Below, piece by piece: positions 31,560-40,550 of a stretch of 64,000 bases of DNA; the first letter of the stretch is position 1, and each line of letters starts with the position of its first letter. The stretch covers positions 1-64,000 of the forward strand of contig JASANG010003612.1 of the NCBI GenBank assembly GCA_030248215.1. The letters run 5' to 3'. The position numbers and the translations under genes are program-made. Under the pieces are notes generated by a model, which worked only from the letters and a program-made list of their open reading frames with translations, did not search any database and was not told where the DNA came from. The DNA is from Enoplolaimus lenunculus. Taxonomy: Eukaryota; Nematoda; Enoplea; Enoplida; Thoracostomopsidae.

Positions 31560-31910
31560 TAGACATAGACGCAGGTGTAAGCCTACGATTGAAGCTGTCC
31601 CGGCCGTACCGACGGATTCAACAAAACATAAAATCCAATTAACCTAGCGAAATCATAAAGCTCGAAGCTTTCCCGATCAAAACAGCGAAAACACAGACTC
31701 GAAGCGGTTCTGGCTGCTCCGACAAAACTAAGGCTCTAAACTGTCCAAAGCCAACCAAGGCTCGAAGATGTTTACTCTGTTTCAACCGACCCGCAGTGAA
31801 AACATAGGCTCGAAGCTGACCCACCTGTACCAGCTAACCCAGTGAAACAATAAGCTCGAAGTTTTCCCGGCTGTCCTGAACGACCGGCGAAAACATAGGC
31901 ACAGGAGTGT
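31560..31910. repeat. Degenerate minisatellite, about 45-bp unit
   Basis: Imperfect units around AAAACATAGGCTCGAAGCTG and TCCCGGCTGTACCGAC, roughly seven copies with drift (GCTCGAAG at about 31660, 31690, 31772, 31810 and 31852). Confidence 0.7.
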
Positions 31911-32017
31911 TTACAGTTGCACTTTGTGATTAATTGCTGTTTCGCAGGCAAAACAAACCGCCCCGAGCAGCATTTGCTGATTTACGTATTCATACTTTTC
32001 TGTAATTGATGTTTTAG

Positions 32018-32122
32018 GTGGTAAAAGAAACTTTGTTGCCGCACCAGACTATTTCTATTACCAAGAAGCAGTACCTTTGTTCACTATGCCACGAAGAACT
32101 CGATACTCATTCAGGAAAAAAC
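32018..32122 (+). CDS. Candidate internal exon, 35 codons, CxxC motif
   Basis: Exactly 105 open bases between a T-rich acceptor (TTGATGTTTTAG|GTGG) and a good donor (AAAAAC|GTAAGC), both phase 0. The peptide includes ITKKQYLCSLCHEELDTHSG. A YxCxxC followed by H suggests the start of a zinc-binding motif such as a C2H2 finger or zinc ribbon, but one exon is too little to name it. A second frame of the same strand is also open from 31981 to 32283 (NFVAAPDYFYYQEAV onward), so the phase is not certain. I found no matching neighbour exons. Confidence 0.35.
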
Positions 32123-32285
32123 GTAAGCTTTCCGATCTCTTTTGGCATCAATCCATAGGGGTCTACCTCGAGTTGGATCAGGTCGCGCAAAAGCTTGCGG
32201 TCTCCACCGTGTCGTATTTTATTCTTTTTCACGTAATATTCTCTCCCCGTATAAGGTATTATATTTTACAATGTATACAATAAAA

Positions 32286-32449
32286 CTGGAACGCACCACA
32301 TACGTATATTGGACAACTTTCCAGCATTGCTTTGTTTACAATAATTTGTTAGGAAATACAAATGAATGTTCTGTGAAAAGAAAATTTGCAAGAAAATTTT
32401 TGTGCTTTCGCTAACTTTTGCGCGTTGCGCAAAGCTGGCAGACTAGTAT
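32286..32449 (+). mobile_element. Family I dispersed repeat, 160 bp
   Basis: CTGGAACGCACCACATACGT, GGACAACTTTCCAGCATTGC, TTAGGAAATACA, a CGCTAACTTTTGCGC region and AAAGCTGGCAGACTAGT. The same order occurs at 60246-60390 and reversed at 54428-54598. No inverted ends, so a SINE-like or fragmentary element. Confidence 0.7.
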
Positions 32450-32529
32450 TCTTATTGCTGAGATAATATTTTCTAGTGTTTTGTTAACTTCACATTTGTG
32501 CAGAGCTCATAAGTGTTAGTCAGTATAGA

Positions 32530-32900
32530 TGTCGTAGCCAAAGTCGTATTTCAGTCCAATCCCGAATTAAGTTAGTCCAAAGCGGACTTACGACTTGGGA
32601 TAGTCTAAGGTAGAGTCTGCTAAAGTTTTGCGTTTTCTGATTGGTTACTTGATAGCATCAAATTAGCTTAGTAAAACTTCGTGGTAGCCAACATATACTT
32701 ATTACGATAACTTAGCCAATCAGAAAAAAGTATTCACATCAGATAATCGTATTTGAATATGACATTAAGGTAGTAACCATTCACAATACGTGTACTTGTA
32801 GCAGAGAAAGAATTAAGCCGTGCGCTAAACCAAGTCGTAATTCCGCGCTGATTTAGTCCAATTTGGAATTGGACTGAATTACGGCTTGGTCTACGACAAA
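32530..32900. mobile_element. Family J palindromic element
   Basis: Left GTCGTAGCCAAAGTCGTATT with TCAGTCCAA is mirrored by the right end TTGGACTGAATTACGGCTTG then GTCTACGAC. The inner part also repeats TTAGTCCAA and AAGTCGTAA in both directions. Non-coding, one copy in the window. Confidence 0.65.
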
Positions 32901-33106
32901 ATATTTAAATCACTTCATTGCAATATTTTGGCGATTTACTTGTTTAGAATAACAAAATGAAACTTTTATAGGACAATCGCCATCTACGTTTCTTCTGCTT
33001 GCAAGATGAAAAAACCAATACCGATATTTCACTAATTCATTGAATTTATTGTTCATTCGTGCGAATCTACGCTTGAAATATATACCTACAACAAGTATTG
33101 TTGAGT

Positions 33107-33285
33107 TGGCATATGTAAAGGTCAGAGGCGGAACGTTTTTCTTTGGGACTGTAATACAGTAAGCTTTAAGTCTGACTTTTTGCTCGGCTTTGGCTAAGGC
33201 TTAGGAAAATGCTCATTCTTACGCTTAGGCTTAGGCTTAGGAATATACTTATAATACTATTCTGCCCCGGGTCTTTACATGTGCC
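33107..33285 (+). mobile_element. Family A MITE
   Basis: Left GGCATATGTAAAGGTCAGAG, right GGGTCTTTACATGTGCC. Interior as in the family: GGGACTGTAATACAGTAAGC, GAAAATGCTCATTCTTACGC and a short TTAGGC block. Confidence 0.75.
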
Positions 33286-33444
33286 GTTGTGTTCGTAGCT
33301 TTCGTAAATAATGGTTTTAAATTTGAAGCACCGATTGTTTCATCTGATGTGTTGCTGATTTATAAAACTACTTTTATTTGGTGTGACGTGATTGCACGCT
33401 TGCCACAAAAATTTTCAATTTATTTCGGCTGGCGATTAAAACTC

Positions 33445-33709
33445 TATTCATACGTGCAAATTTTTGCTGCAAGAACTGGCAGCTGCAACTTGCACTTGCA
33501 AGTTTTGTCCATAATCCGGTGCGAAAAACTTACAGCTGCAAATAATTCGTTAGAAATCATAGCTAAGAATTTGGTCACATGTGTGAACAACAATGCAAGT
33601 TCACTGAATTTGTCGCAGCTGCTTTCTCACTGGCTGATGATAAAATGCTAGTTCTGCGTGCAATTTGAAGCGGCAAGTTCTTACAGCAATAACTTGCACG
33701 TGTGAATAG
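33445..33709. mobile_element. Family H palindromic element (TGCAAGTT-rich)
   Basis: Ends TATTCATACGTGCAAATTTT and ATAACTTGCACGTGTGAATA are inverted. Inside are CAGCTGCAACTTGCACTTGC and scattered GCAAGTT words in both directions. The same element occurs at 57184-57474 and 61873-62130. Confidence 0.7.
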
Positions 33710-33996
33710 GACGTAAAAGTATTAAATATAAAACAAAATAATAACACAAAAAAATGGAAATAAAAGAAAAGTTTAATTGAGTTCAAACCGATTTATTTTT
33801 ATATCCGGCACAAGGTTTGTTCGTAGTTTTTGCTAAATATACATACAAAAAGACTGTCAACACTGCCTAAAACAAATTTTTTAAAGAAGACCGCAGTTTA
33901 AAATGGCTTTTACGGCCAATCAGACTGAAACCATATCGTAATAATAAAACTAATTGTTACTGAATTTATCAAAATAATAGGTTGGACTAAATTTTT
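33710..33996. other. No gene recognised
   Basis: A-rich stretch at 33715-33780, otherwise nothing. Confidence 0.5.
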
Positions 33997-34147
33997 GGCC
34001 AATGTAAAGATCAGGGGCGGAACGTTTTTATGTAGTACTAGAATAGAGTAAGCTTAAGTTTTAGACTAAGTTTTTGCTTGATTTAGGCTTAGGCTTAGAC
34101 TTAGGCATGCTTATAATACTGTTGTGTTCATGTTCATTACATTAGCC
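33997..34147 (+). mobile_element. Family A MITE, shortest full copy
   Basis: Left GGCCAATGTAAAGATCAGGG, right CATGTTCATTACATTAGCC. Only about four TTAGGC-type units remain between the conserved flanks, about 150 bp in all. Confidence 0.75.
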
Positions 34148-34655
34148 AAATTTTTGGAGTTATGCGTGTTTACTTATTAATGCGGCATAAAACATTTCCA
34201 AACAATGCGGATATGTACCTCAAGCTTTTTTGCTGAATAACTATATTAGTTTTGTTCGTTGAACTGATGTACTTGTACACTGTGTGGTTTCATGTTGGAA
34301 TAAAAAGATGCTTTGTCAACATTGTTCGACGTGGACAGGGTTCAGGAAAATAGTTCGATCTCCAGCACCTGATCCGGGGCGCGAAACTTTAGGGTACCAG
34401 GAGTATAAAATTTTTTGTTACTCGTTGAACCATGGTGAATAATACTAGAGATATGCAAATAGGTATCAAATATTGTGATACCAGGAATGCTAAATGTTTG
34501 GACATAATATAATATAATAATACATTATGTATACATGCTTTAGATGTATTGATGTTCGTGTCGTATAGCGTAGTTAAAGTTTAGCTTTTATAATACACCG
34601 TTGTCATAGGGGTCGCACCAGATAGCTGGAAAATCGAACGGTCACGAGCAGGCTA
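34148..34655. other. No gene recognised
   Basis: Nothing recognisable. Confidence 0.5.
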
Positions 34656-34854
34656 CACTGTAAAAAATGGGGAGTCAAATTGACTCTGCGGGAAATAGGC
34701 TTTGCCTGACTACACAAACTGAGTCAAATTCGACTCACTCAGCGATTCAGTGAATGGAATTTGACTCTGGCGGAGTCGAATTTGACTCAGTTTTGTGTAG
34801 TCAGGAAAAGCCTATTTCCCAGAGAGTCAATTTGACTCCACATTTTTTGCAGCG
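34656..34854. mobile_element. Family C palindromic MITE (complete)
   Basis: Left CACTGTAAAAAATGGGGAGT, right TCCACATTTTTTGCAGCG, TA outside each. It carries a near-perfect fold-back: GTCAAATTGACTCTGCGGGA / CAGAGAGTCAATTTGACTCC and ACAAACTGAGTCAAATTCGA / TCGAATTTGACTCAGTTTTG. Confidence 0.75.
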
Positions 34855-36319
34855 TACCAACTTCAGTGTTCAACAAAAAAATTTGCGCATCCTTCAGTGA
34901 ACTGATTAACAAGCAGTCTCTAAAAGCGGCAATAGAGACGGGGTAAAGAAAACAAATATTGATCAACTTCCTGAAAATACTGCGTTCTTCTTTCCGTAAT
35001 CTATTGTGTTTATAGCAACAATAGACAATTAATGTGGCCCATCGAGTCGTCCAAGATCGTCCAGAAATTTCCACGAAGTATCCATGCGTATACGGAGTGT
35101 TACAAGTGGATTGTCGTGAAATGACTGAAACAAATCACATTAGCCTATCCACTGCCAAGAATGCAGCTTCGATAGCTCATCAGAAATCTGTTTCTGTTTC
35201 TCGTCTTGTTGTGTTTAACTGCGTGTTATTTCAAAAGTTCTTTCAGAACATAAGTTGTTCCAAACAACTTTAATTGTTAAATTTATCGCGTAAGCCTAAC
35301 AGCAACAACCAACTAAAGTTTTATGGAGGCAGTTCAACCTGAAATTTTGAAAGCTACAAATTTTAATAACATGTGTCTGCCAAAAGTCACCAGAGTACAA
35401 TTAGAATTAGATTCTCCTACTGATACTATCACTAAAGTAGTGTAATTGTCTAAAACTTTGACTGATTTATATTTTCTACTCAGAATTTGAAAATAACCAC
35501 ATACTGCGGCTTCTGTTTAAAAATGCAAATTGTTTTTCGTGCGTCCTGCTTGTTAAGTTTTTGCATATTGCTTTTAAAATTTTTAATTTAAAAATAAAAC
35601 ATGCAGATCAATCAAGAATAAGACACAAACTGTTGACAAACAGTCATTGAATAACATACCGAATGGGATAGTGACCAAAATACGCTAAATGGCGAAAAAC
35701 GACAGTAGATCTTATAACTTGGAATCCAAATAAGTTTCCCTCAATCATTGAGAGGGTGAGATTTTCACTGATACATCTTATACGTGGAACACTTTATTCA
35801 GTCTATGAATGAAACATTCAAAATTTATAAACAGTCCTACAGTTTGTACAAATGACCAGAAAAAATCAACAAATCCTGATACCGATTTACACCGAAAATT
35901 AGGTAACGTCACCATAGACGTACAGTGTATGCAAGCAGCAGAAAAATACAACTTGCACTTCTTGCAACACGTTTTAGATAACTACTACAATTCGAAGATT
36001 GAGGGTCAACTTGGAAATCATAAACTGCAATTGAATCATCGTTCCGCGTATTCTGATTTGAGATAATCAAGATGCAACATGGATCAAAAAACCCACCGAC
36101 GAATATTCACCCGTGATATTTCCTTCACAATCAGAATGTATCGAGTTCGCTTAAGTATGTCATCTTGCAATATTTGCCAATCGATGACTATTCAGCTGTC
36201 AGGAAAAAATCATTCAATTAGCATAAACGGTGCAGCAAATCGACCAAGAAGACGACGTAAACGGCTTGAAATGATTTGTTGATCAGGCTAAGTCAATCAT
36301 GCACATCTTTGATAAGTTC
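34855..36319. other. No firm gene; two open ATG/GTG frames
   Basis: 35809-36066 is an 85-residue ATG frame with TIDVQCMQAAEKYNLHFLQH, and 35034-35273 is open with KYPCVYGVLQVDCREM. Neither has splice-site support or a motif I know. They are the only coding hints in a 1.4 kb stretch without repeats. Confidence 0.25.
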
Positions 36320-37190
36320 AGAAATTCGTCATTGTTTACATTCAAAAAAATTCGTCAATGTTACTTTCAGAAATTCGTCATTATTACTTTCAGAAATTCG
36401 TCATTGTTACATTTAGAAACTCGTCATTGTTACTTTCAGAAATTCGTCATTGTTACTTTCAGAAATTCGCCATTGTTAGATTCAGAAATTCATCGTTGTT
36501 ACTTTCAGGAGTTTGTCATTACATTTAGAAATTCGTCATTGTTACTTTCGGAAATTCGTCATTGTTACATTTAGAAATTCGTCATTGTTACATTTAGAAA
36601 TTCGTCATTGTTACTTTAAGAAATTCGTCATTGTTACATTTAGAAATTCGTAATTGTTACTTTCAGAAATTCGTCATTGTTACATTTAGAAATTCGTCAT
36701 TGTTACTTTCAGAAATGCGTCATTGTTACATTTAGAAATTCGTCATTGTTACATTTAGAAATTCGTCATTGTTACATTTAGAAATTCGTCATTGTTACAT
36801 TTAGAAATTCGTCATTGTTACATTTAGAAATTCGTCATTGTTACATTTAGAAATTCGTCATTGTTACTTTCAGAAATTCGTCATTGTTACATTTAGAAAT
36901 TCGTCATTGTTACTTTCAGAAATTCGTCATTGTTACATTTAGAAATTCGTCATTGTTACTTTCAGAAATTCGTCATTGTTACATTTAGAAATTCGTCATT
37001 GTTACTTTCAGAAATTCGTCATTGTTACATTTAGAAATTCGTCATTGTTACTTTCACAAATTCGTCATTGTTACATTCAGAAATTCGTCATTACATTCAG
37101 AAATTTGTCATTGTTACATTCAAAAATTCGTCATTGTTTACATTCAGAAATTCGTCATTGTTACTTTGACAAATTCGTCATTGTTACACT
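36320..37190. repeat. 23-bp minisatellite, about 37 copies
   Basis: The unit AGAAATTCGTCATTGTTACA plus TTT, about 23 bases, is repeated head to tail. Two variants differ at the join, ACTTTCAG and ACATTTAG, and often alternate in the right half. A few units lose 2-3 bases. No unique spacers. Confidence 0.92.
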
Positions 37191-37820
37191 TCTGGGTTAC
37201 TTATTTACCGACACGAAATATTGTAACTAGTGATTCTCTCATGAGTCTTATGCGGGGTTCACGATAAAACTATGGCAATCTGGGCCACATTTTGTCCCTA
37301 TTACTGCAACGGGTAACATTTTGTCTGCATCTGTATAAAGTATGCATTGCCCATGTTCCGCTAAGGGCCGTTACGACAACAATTCTGTTACAACCAAACC
37401 AACATCCAAAACAGTCTTGTTTATACATATCCTACCATATAATCGAGACCCAACAGATACTAGAAACACTTGTGAAAAGTTAACACCGACTACTGCTTGT
37501 TTGTGTCAACATTTTAGACATATTAATGCGGAAATAATAGGTATGAGCTAACCAATATATTTCAAAAATGGTCTATAATTAACAGCATTAGCTTTAAATT
37601 GTCTTTAAATGTGTTAGCGTTTTGGCAACATTGAAACAATTTAATTCTATCAAGTGACAAATATATCTCCTATTGGGCAATCATCTATTTTTCAGTGTTC
37701 TAAACGACTTGAATTTGTTGATGTGTGATAAAAACACAATAAAATGAACGCACAACGGTACACTTTGCAAATATTGCAGGCTGTGTATAGGCTGTTTACA
37801 TCGTGTGACTTAGATTTTTC
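37191..37820. other. No gene; family F fragment at about 37252-37330
   Basis: GCGGGGTTCACGATAAAACT and GGGCCACATTTTGTCCC resemble the left end of the family F element (11110-11873). The rest is unremarkable. Confidence 0.45.
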
Positions 37821-37984
37821 GGTCCATGTAAAGATCAGAGGCGGAACGTTTTTCTGTAGGACTGCAATAGAGTAAGCTTAAGCTTAAGACTAACTTTTTG
37901 CTTGGCTTCGGCTTAGGCTTAGGCTTATGCTTAGGCGTAGGACTATGCTAATAATATTCTTGCGCCCCTGTTCTTTACATTGGC
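37821..37984 (+). mobile_element. Family A MITE
   Basis: Left GGTCCATGTAAAGATCAGAG, right CCCCTGTTCTTTACATTGGC. Interior GGACTGCAATAGAGTAAGC and a short TTAGGC block. Confidence 0.75.
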
Positions 37985-38095
37985 AGATTTTTCCTACCTA
38001 AATGTTCTATCTATGGTGTTTAGGTTTCAACCGATGATAACACCCGATATTTAATAAAAAACGACATAATTGTGTTAACAGGTAAATACCCAGTA

Positions 38096-38303
38096 CACTG
38101 CTAAAAATGGTGATTCGAATTGACTCTCTCCGAAATAGACTCTACAAGACTACACAAACTGAGTCAAATTCGACTCTGCCGGAGACAAACGTGCGACTCA
38201 GTGAGTCGAATTTGACTCCAGTGGAGTCGAATTTGACTCAGTTTGTGTAGTCTTGTAGAGTCTATTTCGGAGAGAGTCAATTTGACTCACCATTTTTGCA
38301 GTG
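38096..38303. mobile_element. Family C palindromic MITE (complete)
   Basis: Left CACTGCTAAAAATGGTGATT, right CACCATTTTTGCAGTG, TA outside each. It has long internal mirrored blocks: CTACAAGACTACACAAACTG / CAGTTTGTGTAGTCTTGTAG is perfect. Confidence 0.78.
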
Positions 38304-38811
38304 TAGGTAGATGAATTAAGTAAAGTATTCAAGTTTTCATTCACTAAACACCGTTGCTTAATTGGAAAATTATTCATAGGAGGGCGGATCAAAGCCACTC
38401 CGGGTCCTGAGACTTATTTGGGTTGCGTTCCAACAAACTACATTGATGAAAAACGTGCGTTAAAATATAATACTCTATTAAAAATACGATTTTTGGAAAC
38501 ACTCGTAATTGGCTCTGTAAGGGCACAGGTCCTGAGGATTCAGCTTCGCTAGCATATTTTATGATTGGAATCTAAGCTTAGCACGCAATTAAAGGTAATA
38601 TTTGTAGCTCTTTATTATACAAAGTCGTCATTTAACCTTTGGAGATTATACCTTAGCTGCATCGCGGCAGTAAAATTTTAAGACCCAAATGGCACCAGTT
38701 CAAAATCCCGTAGTAAACAAACCTGACCGTAAGAACATTCCAAATTATCATTTACAGACACTGCACTGCAAATAAACTAAATGTAGTCTAGGATCGAATG
38801 TTTTTATTATT
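38304..38811. other. No gene recognised
   Basis: Nothing recognisable. Confidence 0.5.
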
Positions 38812-39184
38812 AAACCGTGCTGGGTTTCTGAATTCTTACTGAAGTAACTTAAATTATACTTAAGTAATTACTTAAGTTGACGACTTAACTAAATACTTAA
38901 ATTTCGATCATAATCAAATAAACGCCAAATGTCAGCCATTGCCATAACAAGAAAGTATTTTTTTTTGCTTTATTTTAAGAAAGCATCATGAGTCTACAAT
39001 TACAATTAGACCAAGGTCAGTATGCGTGAGCGGTTAATTTGTAGTATATCAAATTTGGTCAGCGAATTAAGTATTTACTTAACTTAAATACGCTTTTAAA
39101 AATGACAAAATCATAAGTAATTATTAAGTACTTAGCTCGTACTTAAGTACTAAGTCGTACTTAAACAGGGTTTTGAAAACCCAG
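38812..39184. mobile_element. Family K palindromic element (ACTTAA-rich)
   Basis: Ends AAACCGTGCTGGGTTTCTG and ACAGGGTTTTGAAAACCCAG are loosely inverted. Both halves are dense in CTTAAGTA and its complement, for example TACTTAAGTAATTACTTAAG and GTACTTAAGTACTAAGTCGT. Non-coding. Confidence 0.5.
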
Positions 39185-39526
39185 TCTTCATCTAAAAAAG
39201 TGTGTTCTTAGATTCGATTTTTATTTTGTGATAGCAGCTTATATTTACAACTAACCAAAATGGTAAGCAAATCAAACTAAACGCTAAAATGGGATTTTTA
39301 AAGCAAGTATAGGTATATAACCTGATACCAACGCCGCGTACATTAAAAAGCAATCATTGACAGATCCAAATGCTTCCCAGTGGTTCATCAATGCCATACC
39401 TCACCAACAGAAATTAAAACTAGAATTTTGTATCAAAATTTAGCTGTAAAACTTTTGATTTGTTTTTTACGATTCTGTACTGAAAATCGCCAGAAAATTC
39501 AAGATTCACTACACAAGGTGCAACCC
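39185..39526. other. No gene recognised
   Basis: Nothing recognisable. Confidence 0.5.
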
Positions 39527-40351
39527 GGAATGCCGATTCCGGTTCCGGCAATTTTTGACCTTTCGGTTCCGGTTAATTTTCACAGGAATTATCTAACAAT
39601 GACGACAAAAATTAGGACATTTCATTCGTAAAGTGTATATACGTTGACAATCGCCGAAACTAAACGCTGAAGGGTGGATTGTGCATCCGTCGATTATGAA
39701 AATATAAAATATAGCAGACAAGGTGAACATCTATCTCCAACTGAACCGTTATTTCACCAATACGGTAGTGACCCGAATAAGAGGGGGGGGGACTGATTTT
39801 TATTTGGCCTCTCCAGAGGGTGCCCCCCTTGTTATTTGGTTACGGACTGTTATTTATTTTTAAGCCGCCCTCCGCCGTCCTTCAGTATTGATATATATTC
39901 GGTATTGCAACTATCCGTTGAATTAAACGTTTTTTGCCTTGCACCAAAAGCTTGAGCTATAATGCAAGGTTATACTTTAGAATGTTATTTTTATAACTTA
40001 AGTACGCTTTAAGCTTCGAACTCAACTTTATTTTGTCTTGGAGGCATTTACGCGCTGCAATTAGGGATAATTGTCATGTATGGACTCTAATTAGGGTTTA
40101 GGGACTCTATCCGCTTACGCACTCTTATTCGGGATATAGACTCCTATTGATCGGGACTCAAAATGGGGACCCCTCTTATTACCACCCCTCCCTCTTTTTC
40201 TTGTCAATACAGTAATATTGCAGAAAACGCAATTAAAATGAATTTTTCAGTAGCATACATTATTCATTTTTCGGTTCCTGTTCGGGTTCTGGTAATATTT
40301 TCAAATTTTCCCGTTCCGGATCCGGTAAAATTGTAGTTTCGGTTGCATCCT
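39527..40351. mobile_element. Family N element (GGTGCAACCCGGAA ends) with nested insertion
   Basis: Left GGTGCAACCCGGAATGCCGA with TTCCGGTTCCGGCAATTTTT, right end GGTAAAATTGTAGTTTCGGT then TGCATCC. The two are roughly inverted and rich in GGTTCCGG. A family E element (39768-40190) splits it. Related sequences occur at 62990-63318 and from 63875 to the window edge. Confidence 0.5.
39768..40190. mobile_element. Family E MITE nested in family N
   Basis: Left GTGACCCGAATAAGAGGGGG, right CCCCTCTTATTACCACCCC. Inside: TTTTTATTTGGCCTCTCCAG, GTTATTTGGTTACGGACTG, ATTAGGGTTTAGGGACTC and GGGACTCAAAATGGGGACC. The same layout as 25106-25496. Confidence 0.7.
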
Positions 40352-40394
40352 ATCCACTACTATATTTGTAAGTGTTTGTATTAATAGCTATACT

Positions 40395-40538
40395 GGCCCA
40401 TGTCAACTATAGAAGCCTGTCGACTGGGAGATAAGTCTGGGGGAATTTAGAAATCTGGGGCTTGGCTATTCGGCTTTTGTTCACGTTTAGGCTCAAGTTT
40501 AGGCTTAGATTTAGGGGGAGGCTAAGTAAAAGCAGGCC
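40395..40538 (+). mobile_element. Family A MITE, degenerate
   Basis: Left GGCCCATGTCAACTATAGAA, GTTTAGGCTCAAGTTTAGGC inside and AAAGCAGGCC at the right. It ends 13 bases from the receptor stop codon, so it probably lies in the 3' untranslated or flanking region of that gene. Confidence 0.55.
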
Positions 40539-40550
40539 GATATAGCTAGC

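Noticed and set aside
36320-37190. CRISPR-like array
   Set aside because: The 23-base repeats are directly adjacent with no unique spacers, and the window is eukaryotic.
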